NCBI GenBank assembly: GCA_949775045.1
Contig: OX459108.1
Location: forward strand, 3,733,961-3,797,960
Source: Metridium senile
Taxonomy: Eukaryota; Cnidaria; Anthozoa; Actiniaria; Metridiidae
Direction of reading: 5' to 3'
DNA: 64,000 bases
How positions within the stretch are numbered: the first letter of the stretch is position 1; every line of letters begins with the position of its first letter. The notes below the pieces were generated by a model. That model saw only the letters and a program-made list of their open reading frames with translations, ran no database searches and had not been told where the DNA came from. The position numbers and the translations under genes were made by a program. This document shows positions 30,831-42,200 of the stretch, piece after piece.

Positions 30831-31883
30831 ATGAATTCAACTGGTTTAAACAGTTCGTGTAAATTGTACGATCCGTTCCAGGACAATATTAGAATTGTCA
30901 AGCTGACTGCTTTAATATTACTTGGTGTATTTGGTATTATTGGCAATACGATGGTGATAGTAATTGCTGTTAAATATACTGTAAGAAAAAACCTGCATCA
31001 TTTGATCATCAGCATAGCTCTTGCTGACACGCTTGTGATTTTTGTTAGTAGTCTACCATCTCTGTCAATTTACTGGAAATATTATATCTGGAACTTCTCA
31101 ACGAAATGGGCCAATATAGCTTGCAAATTTAAAGGTCTTATGTTCTTACGAGTAACCTCCATAAATGTATCTTTAATAACTCTTTTGATAATCAGTATTG
31201 AGAGGTACAGAGCAACAAGAAACACTGTCCAAATATCACGGCCATACACGATGAGACAACGAGTTAGTGTGCTTGCATTTTCATGGCTGATACCCTTTGG
31301 AATGGCTTCGTATGTTATACCTATTTTCGCTATTGTTCCTCGATCAATTGGCGCGCTACCCCGATGCATCCCAGCAGTGTTCGATGTCAAAATGGTATTC
31401 TGGCTAGTTCTTGTCAAGGTTTGCTTTACAGTAGTCTTGTTTTCGTTGATGATTGCAACTAATATTGTAACATTAAGAAGCCTTTCAAGACCACAAGCGA
31501 TTCAAGCCCATTTTTCTGAAGCCCAGAGACAAATTCGATCACAACGAACCAAAAAAATAATAGCAATGGTATTGTGTTCTTTGCTGTTATGTTTTCTTTG
31601 CTATTTTCCCTACATTTTATTTGATATGGTTGCTTTTAATTCTCAGTATTTTACACCAACAAACACGGATATTGGTTTCAAATGCCTCAACTCAAAAATT
31701 GAGAATTTGATGTTGATTATCTTTATCTTCCTTCCTCTGGTCAACTCGTGCTTCAGTCCATGCCTCTACTTGATGTTCTTGTCAGACTTTAGGGAAGCTG
31801 CAAAGAGGGTATTTTGCAGAAAAAGCAACCAACTTACAAACAGAATAGACGCTGTGCAGTCACATCAAACTACACCTATGTAA
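30831..31883 (+). CDS. Class A GPCR, receptor 9
   Basis: Single-exon receptor of 350 residues. Start MNSTGLNSSC, N39, D66, C98, E-R-Y at 124-126, ECL2 RSIGALPRC, TM6 CFLCYFP, TM7 SPCLY, tail SHQTTPM. An in-frame two-residue insertion follows C98 (CKFKG against CKG in all others), from a 6-nt insertion at about 31128. This shifts the register at the extracellular end of TM3, close to where ligands usually bind. TM7 (ENLMLIIFIFLPL) is also diverged. Closest to receptors 4 and 7. Confidence 0.93.
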   Translation: MNSTGLNSSCKLYDPFQDNIRIVKLTALILLGVFGIIGNTMVIVIAVKYTVRKNLHHLIISIALADTLVIFVSSLPSLSIYWKYYIWNFSTKWANIACKFKGLMFLRVTSINVSLITLLIISIERYRATRNTVQISRPYTMRQRVSVLAFSWLIPFGMASYVIPIFAIVPRSIGALPRCIPAVFDVKMVFWLVLVKVCFTVVLFSLMIATNIVTLRSLSRPQAIQAHFSEAQRQIRSQRTKKIIAMVLCSLLLCFLCYFPYILFDMVAFNSQYFTPTNTDIGFKCLNSKIENLMLIIFIFLPLVNSCFSPCLYLMFLSDFREAAKRVFCRKSNQLTNRIDAVQSHQTTPM

Positions 31884-32004
31884 GAAACTTTAAATAACGC
31901 CAGTCTGAGATCATTTTAGAATGCACTATTATTGGATATGAAATAAATAATAGAAAATGAAATCAATCGTTTATTTGTTAATTAAATAAAGCAGACTATA
32001 TTTT

Positions 32005-32170
32005 CCATCTTAAAGCTGGTGGGGGCCTGCTAACTCTCACACACACTCCACACTCCACACTACATTTTATATTTTACAAGCCCACCTCATTCGAACTCAT
32101 ATGTTAATTTTTACTGGGGAAAGAAAACTGAATAACCCTTCGGAAAAACCTCGTGGCAACAGGGCGAACA
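32005..32170 (-). mobile_element. Truncated SINE body
   Basis: The body region of the 15805/28725 SINE (AAGCTGGTGGGGGC, then ACACACTCCAC, then CCTTCGGAAAAACCTCGTGG) without the tRNA-like head. Confidence 0.55.
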
Positions 32171-32309
32171 CTTAAAGTAGGGTAGTGGTTGTGGATCTGA
32201 ATCTCCGTAGTTAGTAAGAAAATTTTGTCTGATGAGAGGATTTGAGACGTTAGAAAGGGATTTGATCGAATTTGAAGAACCCACCCAAGGGTGAGCATAA
32301 ACGACAGAT

Positions 32310-32581
32310 ACCTATTTCAACTAACGTTGGTCATGTGGAAATGGCCAGTTGATCTGAAACCTATAGGAATTTAGGTGGTTCTTACATCCCCAATGCTTTG
32401 TTTTGATCATACTTGAATGGTGCTGAATTAAAGATATCAGTGTTTTAGGAGAAAGCATTTATATTCAAGCAAGATTAAATTGAAAATGTATTTTTAATTT
32501 TATGAACTCCCACAATTCCTATATTTATTATCGGTTTAAGATTTCGGTCAACCATTTCCAGGTGATAAACGTTAATTAGTG
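32310..32581. mobile_element. MITE, family M1, diverged copy
   Basis: Left end ACCTATTTCAACTAACGTTG and right end with CACAATTCCTAT and GTTAATTAGTG. Duplicate of 26371-26631 with a better-preserved left end. The start of the receptor 8 to receptor 10 block duplication lies within it. Confidence 0.7.
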
Positions 32582-32859
32582 TATGCACTGAAAAAACGAC
32601 TGAGTAGATGTACTAGTACTCAATATATTGAGTAAAACCTGACTTTTACTCAAAATCCAACGCATTTCGAAAAATAAAGATTTTGTAATGTAACTACAGT
32701 TGTTTTGTGGTGAAGTCTATATTTTGAAGTAAGCAGGTGTTTTACTTTGATAGGTAAACATTGTATGTACTGTTATGAGAAAGGCGTTATTAATTATCTC
32801 CAGTTTTAATAACATCACACAACAATGCAAGTCATGAAATATAATATAAATATTAATAT

Positions 32860-33095
32860 AAAAAAGTAGAAAACATTAAAATATAGATCAATCAACACTA
32901 CACTCTAATCAATAAAATTATATAACAGTATTAGTGTTCATAGCAATAGATCTAATAAGTAGATTATTTTAATGAACTATGACGCATATTTACATTAAAG
33001 GTTTAATCAAATCCTACTCGTTAGTAGTTTTGCCAAAGTGAAGCCTTTAATGAAAGAGATCTAAAGGCTAACTTTGCATCAAATTGATTGTTTAC
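32860..33095 (+). promoter_or_regulatory. Shared GPCR upstream module (broken receptor 10)
   Basis: Duplicate of the 26905-27155 module with few changes, 310-540 bp before the ATG at 33403. Confidence 0.55.
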
Positions 33096-33402
33096 CGATA
33101 GACAATGAAAACAGATATTTTTGTTGTAACAGAAAGATCAGAGTTCCAGCAAAATAACTCAGTAACAAATCAAGAAAAAACTACCAAAATAATCGATGGT
33201 TTTGTACTGAAGAATAGCTTTCCAAGCCAAAATGACCATGAGATTGTTAGAGAAGTGAAGCCCAACACCACAACAGACTTTGGCACGGTACGTATGTCAG
33301 AAGTTGCAATCTTTTTGTTGGGGCACAAAACACCAGCTATCACAAGATTGAGAAGTTAAAAAAGCGATTTTGTATTTACCTAACTTCATATTTCGATTGA
33401 CA

Positions 33403-34453
33403 ATGAATTCAACTGGTTTAAACAGCTCATGTGAAGTGTACGATCCATACAAGGACAGTATAAGAATGTTCAAAGTCACTACTGTAATAATATGTGGTGT
33501 ATTCGGTATTGTTGGCAATACACTGGTGATACTACTTGCTGTTAAATATACTGTAAGAAAAAACCTGCATCATTTGATCATCAGTATGGCTGTTGCTGAC
33601 ACGTTTGTGATTGTTGCTAGCAGCCCATCATTTCTGACGACCTACTGGAATTATGATATCTGGAGCTTCTCAAGGAAATGGGCCAATATAACTTGTAAAG
33701 GTCATATGCTATTACGATATACCTCAGTATCTGTATCTTTAATTTCTCTTTTGATAATCAGTGTTGAGAGATACAGAGCAACAAGAAACACTGTACAAAT
33801 ATTACGACCATACACGCAGAGACAAAGAGTTATGGTTCTTGCATGTTCATGGGTGATACCATTTGGAATAGCTTCATATGTAATACCTACGTTTGCAATT
33901 GTTCCACAATCAGTTGATACGGTATCCCAGTGTATGCCATTAGTGCTCCATCCCAAAATATTATTTTGGGTGTGTCTCTTCAAGTTTTGCTTAGCAATAG
34001 CGTTGTTTTTATTGATGATTTTTATCAATCTAGTAACATTAAGAAGCATTTCAAGACAACAACCGATTCATCTCCATTTTTCTGAAGTCCAGAGACAAAC
34101 TCGATCAAAACGAACTAGGAAAATTGTGGCAATGATATTATGTTCTTTGCTGTTATGCATGTTTTCTTTGCTATTTTCCTTACAATACACTAGACTTGGT
34201 CGCTGCAATTCCTGTCTATTTCACATCCACAAACTTTGAAATTGGGTTTGACTGTCGCAACTCAAAAGTTGAGATTTTCCTTTTCATAACCGTTATCTTT
34301 CTTCCTCTTGTCAACTCGTGCTTCAGTCCATGCCTCTACTTGATCTTCTTGTCAGACTTCAGGGAGGCTGCAAAGAGGGTATTTTGTAGAACAACCAATC
34401 AACTTACAAATCGAATAAACTGTGAACAGTCACATCAAACTACGCCTATGTAA
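33403..34453 (+). pseudogene. Frameshifted class A GPCR, receptor 10
   Basis: A near copy of receptor 8, intact through TM5 (ERY form of the TM3 motif). At about 34157-34161, in TM6, four extra bases are present (TTATGCATGTTTTC against TTATGTTTTC in receptor 8). The frame then runs to a stop at 34239. The correct frame continues from about 34165 to 34453 through TM7 and SHQTTPM, so only this indel separates it from an intact gene. A truncated five-helix product would not signal normally. A sequencing or assembly error is possible. Confidence 0.88.
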
Positions 34454-34710
34454 AAACAACTTTAAACAATGCCCGTCTCAGCTCATTTTGCTATGTAATA
34501 TTATTGGATATGAAATAAATAATAAAAAAGGAAATAAATCTTTTATTTGTTAATCAAATAAAGTAGACTATATTTTCCGTTTACCGTTCTACCAGAGGAT
34601 ATTTAAAATCTTTTATCGAGCAAAGGAAAAAGGCATCTGCTATAGCAGAAGATTGGGACGTTAACAAAAGTGATTGCTTTTGTTTATTTACATATCTTCA
34701 TCTTTGAACC

Positions 34711-35766
34711 ATGAATTCAAGTACTGGTTTAAACAGTTCGTGTAAATTGTACGATCCGTTCCAGGACAATATGAGAATTGTCAAACTGACTGCTTTAATA
34801 TTACTTGGTGTATTTGGTATTGTTGGCAACGCGATGGTGATAGTACTTGCTGTTAAATATACTGTAAGAAAGAACCTGCATCATTTGATCATCAGTATAG
34901 CTCTTGCTGACATTACTGTGATATTTGCTGGCAGTCCTCTATGTCTACCAATGTACTGGAATTATGATATCTGGAACTTCTCAACAAAATTGGCCAATAT
35001 AGCATGTAAAGGTCTTATGTTTCTACGAGATACCTCAGCATATGTGTCTGTAATTTCTCTTTTGATAATCAGTATTGAGAGATGCAGAGCAACAAGAAAC
35101 ACTGTCCAAAGGTCACGACCATACACGATGAGACAACGAGTTGTGATTGTTGCATGTTCTTGGGTAATACCCTTTGGAATGGCTTCATATGTTATACCTA
35201 TTTTTGGTATTGTTCCTCGATATGTTGGCGCGCTACCCCAATGCATGCCAACAGCGCTCCATCTTAAAATGACATTCTGTATGTTTCTTGCCCAGATGTG
35301 TTTTATAATTGTGTTGTTTTCGTTGATGATCGGCATTAATCTAGTCACTTTGCGAAGACTTTCAAGACAACAAGCAATTCAAGTCCATCTCTCTGAAGTC
35401 CAGAGACAAATTCGATCACAGCGAACCAAAAAAATCGTAGCGATGATATTATGTTCGTTGCTGTTATGTTTCCTTTGCTACTTCCCTTACACTTTACTTG
35501 ACATGATTGCTATTACTCCTCAGTATTTCACATCAACATCCACGAACATGGATATTGGTTTCTATTGTCTCAACTCAAAAGTTGAGATTTTCCTTTTCAT
35601 AACTGTTATCTTTCTTCCACTGGTCAACTCGTGCTTGAGTCCTTGCATTTACTTAATCTTTTTGGCAGACTTCAGGGAGGCTGCAAAGAAGTTATTATGT
35701 AAAACAACCAACCAACTTGCAAACAAAATAAGCTCTGAACAGTCACATCAAACTACACCTATGTAA
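34711..35766 (+). CDS. Class A GPCR, receptor 11
   Basis: Single-exon receptor of 351 residues, almost identical to receptor 5 (Trp to Leu in KLANIAC before C99 is the visible change). E-R-C at 123-125, ECL2 RYVGALPQC, tail SHQTTPM. Unlike every other member it lacks the upstream module. Only about 120 bp of receptor 5-like 5' flank remain before a junction at about 34584-34590 with the 3' flank of receptor 10. It may use a new promoter or be silent. The same SINE and minisatellite as after receptor 5 follow. Confidence 0.94.
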   Translation: MNSSTGLNSSCKLYDPFQDNMRIVKLTALILLGVFGIVGNAMVIVLAVKYTVRKNLHHLIISIALADITVIFAGSPLCLPMYWNYDIWNFSTKLANIACKGLMFLRDTSAYVSVISLLIISIERCRATRNTVQRSRPYTMRQRVVIVACSWVIPFGMASYVIPIFGIVPRYVGALPQCMPTALHLKMTFCMFLAQMCFIIVLFSLMIGINLVTLRRLSRQQAIQVHLSEVQRQIRSQRTKKIVAMILCSLLLCFLCYFPYTLLDMIAITPQYFTSTSTNMDIGFYCLNSKVEIFLFITVIFLPLVNSCLSPCIYLIFLADFREAAKKLLCKTTNQLANKISSEQSHQTTPM

Positions 35767-35821
35767 GCATTTTTATAGAAGGTCCTTCTCAGTTTACTAT
35801 GCAATATTTGGCACTATATAT

Positions 35822-35950
35822 AGGTGGCATGACTGGCGTAATAGGAGACCAACGCTGTGATCCAGGTTCGAGTTCTGGCTCGGGCATGGATTATATTCGA
35901 GTTAAACTTGTTTGATGTTTTCTTGTCTCTATGATGATATAATGCTACCA
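35822..35950 (+). mobile_element. tRNA-derived SINE after receptor 11
   Basis: A-box-like TGGCATGACTGGCG at 35825-35838 and B-box-like GGTTCGAGTTC at 35865-35875. Equivalent to the SINEs after receptors 5 and 6. Confidence 0.65.
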
Positions 35951-36269
35951 GGGTAGCAAAAATGAACATGTTAGCTAATGGGACTGACAATCAAAATATT
36001 TAACGTATAGGTAGTGGGTGTGATTCTTCCAAATTAGTAGGTCACTTGTGTCTGGATAGAATTAAAGATCGAGACGATAAAAAGCGATATTTTATCCAAA
36101 GATATTTATGACTACTACTTTATCAAACTCATCCCTCTTTTATTATATATTAATATATGGAGAGGTAGTCTTAGTAGACGACGCCAAACATTTTTTCCTG
36201 AAGAATTTAGTGCTAGCTGTTGCGCAAGCGCACGTCATTGTTCGGCGCTTTTCTTGATTCCCATTGTGT

Positions 36270-38275
36270 ATATGTAGTAATTGTGTAAAGGTGGTCATTG
36301 TGTAGAGGAGGTCATTGTGTACAGATAGTCATTGTGCATGTAGGGGTGGTCATTGTGTAGCGTGGTCATTGTGTAGGGGTGGTCATTGTGTAGAGGTGGT
36401 CAATGTGTAGCGGTGGTCATTGTGTAGGGGTGGTCATTGTGTAGAGGTGATCATTGTGTAGAGGTGGCCATTGTTTAGGGGTGATCATTGTGTAGAGGTG
36501 ATCAATGTATGGTTGTGATCATTGTGTAGAGGTGATCATTGTGTAGAGGTGATCAATGTATGGTTGTGATCATTGTGTAGAGGTGATCATTGTGTAGGGG
36601 TGGTCATTGTGTAGAGGTGATCATTGTGTAGGGGTGGTCATTGTGTAGAGGTGATCATTGTATAGAATTGATCATTGTGTAGAGGTGATCATTGTGTAGA
36701 GGTGGTCATTGTATAGAGGTGATCATTGTATAGAATTGATCATTGTGTAGGGGTGGTCATTGTGTAGAGGTGGTCATTGTGTAGAGGTGATCATTGTGTA
36801 GGGGTGGTCATTGTGTAGAGGTGATCATTGTGTAGGGGTGATCATTGTGTAAGGGTGGTCATTGTATAGAGGTGATCATTGTATAGAATTGATCATTGTG
36901 TAGAGGTGATCATTGTGTAGAGGTGGTCATTGTATAGAGGTGATCATTGTATAGAATTGATCATTGTGTAGGGGTGGTCATTGTGTAGAGGTGGTCATTG
37001 TGTAGAGGTGATCATTGTGTAGGGGTGGTCATTGTGTAGAGGTGATCATTGTGTAGGGGTGGTCATTGTGTAGAGGTGGTCATTGTGTAGTGGTGGTCAT
37101 TGTTTAGGGGTGATCATTGTATAGAGGTAGGTGATCATTGGGTAAAGGTGGTCATTGTGTACAGGTGGTCATTGTATAGAGGTGATCATTGTGTAGAGGT
37201 AGGTGATCATTGGGTAAAGGTGATCATTGTGTACAGGTGGTCATTGTATAGAGGTGATCATTGTGTAGAGGTAGGTGATCATTGGGTAAAGGTGGTCATT
37301 GTGTACAGGTGGTCATTGTATAGAGGTGATCATTGTGTAGAGGTAGGTGATCATTGGGTAAAGGTGGTCATTGTGTACAGGTGGTCATTGTGTAGAGGTG
37401 ATCATTGTGTAGAGGTAGGTGATCATTGGGTAAAGGTGGTCATTGTGTACAGGTGGTCATTGTGTAGAGGTGGTCATTGTGTAGAGGTAGGTGATCATTG
37501 TGTAAAGGTGGTCATTGTGTAGAGTTGATCTTTGTGTAGAGGTGATCATTGTGTAGAGGTGATCATTGTGTAGAGGTAGGTGATCATTGTGTAAAGGTGG
37601 TCATTGTGTAGAGGTAGGTGATCATTGTGTAAAGGTGGTCATTGTGTAGAGTTGATCTTTGTGTAGAGGTGATCATTGTGTAGAGGTGATCATTGTGTAG
37701 GGGTGGTCATTGTGTAGAGGTGGTCATTGTGTAGAGGTGGTCATTGTGTAGAGTTGATCATTGTGTAGAGGTGATCATTGTGTAGAGGTAGGTGATCATT
37801 GTGTAGGGGTGATCATCAAGGGTGGTCATTGTGTATATAGGTGGTCATTGTGCATGTAGGTGGTCATTGTGCATATAGGTGGTCATTGTGTATATAGGTG
37901 GTCATTGTGCATATAGGTGGTCATTGTGCATATAGGTGGTCATTGTGCATATAGGTGGTCATTGTGGATATAGGTGGTCAGGGTGCATATAGGTGGTCAT
38001 TGTGCATATAGGTGGTCATTGTGCATATAGGTGGTCATTGTGCATATAGGTGGTCATTGTGCATATAGGTGGTCATTGTGCATATAGGTGGTCGTTGTGC
38101 ATGTAGGTGGTCATTGTGCATGTAGGTTGTCATTGTGCATATAGGTGGTCATTGTGCATATAGGTGGTCATTGTGCATATAGGTGGTCATTGTGGATATA
38201 GGTGGTCAGGGTGCATATAGGTGGTCGTTGTGCATGTAGGTGGTCATTGTGCATGTAGGTTGTCATTGTGTAGGG
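36270..38275. repeat. Minisatellite array 3, about 2 kb
   Basis: 17-bp GGTGGTCATTGTGTAGA-type units make up the first 1.5 kb. These include higher-order repeats of about 70 bp at 37120-37510, where a GTAGGTGATCATTGGGTAAA variant recurs. From about 37840 a 19-bp form (GGTGGTCATTGTGCATATA) takes over. The open frame at 37100-37522 is the repeat read in translation. Confidence 0.97.
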
Positions 38276-39091
38276 TTGTTTATTGTCTGCATGGGGCAGT
38301 CTTTCTCAAGTTTGTTCACAATCACAAAACTGCAACTATATCAACACTTGTTTTATCTGGGTTTAATGTAAACTATTTAAATATAAAATACTAATAACGT
38401 CACCATTCTTTCATATTTGCCTTTTGTTTATTTGGTTTTCCTGAGCGTGTCTTGCACAGTTATTTACAACCAAAATCGTTGTTTTGCAACAAAATATGAG
38501 TTTCAAATTGATTTTTTTTTATCGATCAATTTAGAGGCATAGCTTATACCAGTCAATCTACGACTGCAAGCTATTGCAGTTTATTGAAATAATTTAACTT
38601 TACAACAAATTTCAAATTTGATTTCTAGATTTGGCACAAAACTGAATAGCATCCCACCCCACCCCTGCAAACACACACACTCGAAATTACAAACCGATCA
38701 ATGTAAACATGTAGAATAACATGATTGACTAGCTCAGGAACTAAAAAAGAATACTTTGGTGTAATTGTTAATAAAGTATAAAATCTCAAAAGAAAGGAAG
38801 AAAAACTGTATATATGGTACTGGCTTTATCTTTCTGCACAGGATACTCCTTTAAATTTTTTTCTCCTTTATAGATTGGGATTCCTGTGTGATTTCTGAGG
38901 AAGGAAAGACTAGGGATAACGAAAAAGGTGGACTTATAGTCTCTCTTCAACTCTCTTTTTGAAACAGGAAGCCCAAACGTTTAAAGGAGTTGCATGCTGT
39001 GGAGGCTAGTACGGACCAGTAAAAACAAAAACAAAATCGCATTGCAACGATTTTAACTGTAAAATAAAACCAATCCATGGCCCAGCTTGAA
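38276..39091. other. Left flank of duplication copy 1 and 3' flank of collagen gene 1
   Basis: Matches 53151-54311 with indels (CTTTCTCAAGTTTG, TCCTGAGCGTGTCTTGC, GGCATAGCTTATA and others). No separate gene. The 3' UTR of the minus-strand collagen gene probably lies in its right part. Confidence 0.6.
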
Positions 39092-39277
39092 TCACGTGGT
39101 AATTGGACATTCCCAATAGTGTATGTAGCAATACATATAAGAAGTATCAGCAATGAACTGGCTTGACTTTCCTTTACATGTGCATCTATATTGGCCCTTG
39201 CCGGAGAAAAAAAGTTTTTGGATGTTGTACTCCTTAGCATTGTTGGTCGAACAAGTTGCACCCATGATTCGCTTGTC
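39092..39277 (-). CDS. Gene 1 exon 7: cysteine-rich C-terminal domain
   Basis: Begins [10 protein letters not shown] after an AG acceptor and ends at a TGA (39092-39094). It encodes 61 residues with C9, C32, C34, C50 and C57, in contexts [15 protein letters not shown] and WECP. The spacing suggests a small disulfide-bonded module that could nucleate collagen trimers or bind a partner. Its copy at 54312-54497 differs at five residues. Confidence 0.8.
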   Translation of the reverse strand, partial: DKRIMGATCSTNNAKEYNIQKLFFSGKGQYRCTCKGKSSQFIADTSYMYCYIHYWECPITT

Positions 39278-42200
39278 CTGTAGAAACAATAGTAAAATTT
39301 AGATTTTACACCGAATGATATTACAAAAAATCATTGAATACCCATGGTGACTTACTAGCATGATCCGCGCGAAAGACATTCAGACATTTTGACATATTTA
39401 TGATCCGATCATTGGATATTTACTCGTATAGCTTTATTTTTTATTTCTCGTAATATGACAGACTGGAAATAAATTATAACACTCAAATAAAAAAAAAACA
39501 ACGCAAAGCATGCTGGTAAGTGATCATAGGTCTTTTTTTTTGTCCAATCAGGACCAATTTGGACACATTCATGAGGTTTCAGAACTAATAAAAACCCTCT
39601 CACTAATATTGTATGAAGTCACATGTGTTTTTTAGCAAAAAATATCAAGTATCAAACATACTCGTATTCGCCTCGTGGTTTTAAACTTGATCTACAACAT
39701 CTCGTTTCTTAATCCTTGCAGAAAAATATTGGAAATAAACATCCAGAAGTAAACAATTCCCGGATGTGTGCAATCTAGTAATTACCATGTCAACAGTCAA
39801 TCAGCTAGTCAGAAACGAGTATCAATGAATTAAGGTGTTGATGTGTGCTATTACGTCCTTGTCCGAGAATATGAGTATGTTCAATGAATAAATATGAATA
39901 TTGAGCACAAATCATTAAATTAGGCCCAGCTGATTCTGATCCACTGACCACTGACCACTACACCTTCACCTTACACCATTACACCTTACGCCATTACGCC
40001 GACGTTTCGACTGCTACTTCTAGTCGCCCAGGACTACATGCAGACGATTGATAGGCTGCAAAGAGGTTAGATTTTGTACTCGTACAATCAGTGAAACGAT
40101 TTGGATCAGACTCCACCCTAATAACGTCAATTTTAGGGACAGCAGAATCGAAATCCCTGAAACGTGGATACCAGTAATTCGCATACACCGCTAAGCCAAT
40201 CACAACACGAAATGATCCTCAAAGGACCGATATATAAGACCTAACACCATTCATTCCAACCAACTGTCTGTTGAAGACTAGTAGTCGAAACGTCGCGGAT
40301 ATTACACGTATTTCAAAAAACGTTTCAATAAGCCAAGACTGAAGAAATGTTGGTTTTGTACTGGTATATGCATTGAAATCTGACTTGTTATCAGCAGACT
40401 TGATTGTAACACAATAACACACAGGTGTAAATACTTTAGTAATATTAAGCAATACTTTAGAAAACAAGCCTGATTTCTATTAATTACACTGCAAAAACGG
40501 CAGAGTATGTACATACAACTCAGTATATATTGAGTAAATTATGCATTCAGGATGAGACTTTCTAGTGAGTATACCCAAGTCATTATTATTAGAGTAAACA
40601 TAAATGTACATGTGCCATTTAGTACAATGTACTCAATATATTGAGTTTAACCTCACTTTTAATCACGGTACGAGTTGGGTTTGTATTTACTCACTATAAA
40701 GGGTCCTGAATGCATGATTAACTCATTATACTTAGTTGTATCTATTCAGCCGTTTTTGCAGTATACCACTTATTTCATACCATTAATTTCGCTCTTGGCT
40801 TCATGATTGTTGCTTAAGCTGCGAAAAAGGTGTCTGAAATAAGTGTATATCTACGATGAATAATCTTTTTTACCATTACCTTTGTTTCTTGGATGGCGAC
40901 AAATGTGGTAGCTAAGGGATCAGCTTTTACTTTTGATGATTTATTCTTGTATTGGCAACTGCTAAATTTGGCCGATAAGATCGGATTCCCAGGCGAGGTT
41001 ATATTGGTACCATTTATTCCCGGGGGACCTTGCAGTCCCGGGGAACCTGGAATTCCTCTTATACCTTGCAGTCCTGGGGGGCCTTGTAGTCCTGATGGGC
41101 CACTAGACCCGTTGTATCCCATAGGCCCTCGCGGACCTTCCAATTTACTGATGTTCTGGATCTAAAATGAATCATTTATGTCATCATTGTTGACGTTATA
41201 TCAAGGGGTTACCTTCTTGCACTGTAGTATCAACGGAGGCGTGGTTGCTTATAACTTAACACATAACAGCATAATAGAAAGTAATTTAACCGTTTTTTGT
41301 TTTGATTTTTAAGGTATTAAAAAAAAAAGATAGTCACTTATATTCAATTTTAGAATATTTTCTAACTTAATTCAATTACACTAGAACACATACACATACA
41401 TAGGAATTGTATTTCTTTTATTGACAAGTATAGAAGATCAAGCAAGTGCAAAAATAATTTACAAGTCACACAAGCGTTGAGTGTACCAACCTTAAACCAA
41501 CCCTATTTATACAAAATACATCTCCCTAAAGTATATTATTCATTCCATATCTGTAGAAAATAAAATACTCCAATTTCACGTTATAATCTATTTGACAAAA
41601 AGCGCATCTGTAAGTCTTGATTTGTTGTAAAGATATTAAATTTTCAAGCAAATCACGGAAAAATGCTATCACTTAGCAATATAAATCAAATTTGAATTTT
41701 CGCTGAATGGAGGCTCTGTACAAATGCGCATTTTGTACAAACAGTACAGCGGTGCTAGATCAAAACTGGAGTATTTTAAAGTACATCTTTCTGGACAGTT
41801 CTTAAATAGCTGTCATTACAGTTATATGCAAATGATTTTGAACAATGGGTTGAAGTCGGGGCTTTCGGGCGAAAACAATAGGTTTACCCGAAAGCCTCGA
41901 ATGAATCCATTGTTTGAAATCATTTGCATATAACTGTAATAACAGCTATTACCTTGTCGAAAACATCTCTTTGCAGACTGTGGATTTCTTGTCGTACAGT
42001 TGTCATTGTCGTAGTAATGTTATCATTTGTCTTGTTAAGTTTCACCATAAAAACCTGTACTGCTTTACCCATCTATAAAGATAAAAGAAGAACTTTTCTA
42101 AACACGGTACGGACCTGTTTCAACGTTGTTCGCTCATTACAAAGGTTAAAACAATCTTAAGCCTGGTTCAGTCACACTAGCAACATAAACATTTAGAGTA

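Noticed and set aside
37100..37522. 140-codon frame in the minisatellite
   Set aside because: Periodic translation of 17-bp units; the frame stays open only where unit length variants keep phase.
18440..38275. Minisatellites as possible CRISPR arrays
   Set aside because: There are no unique spacers between repeats, the units are contiguous, and the genome is eukaryotic.
40893..41165. Plus-strand Pro/Gly-rich frame opposite the collagen exon (also 56120-56392)
   Set aside because: Gly-Pro codons are complementary to Pro/Gly-type codons, so this is an antisense shadow. The minus strand has the splice sites and the Gly-X-Y phase.
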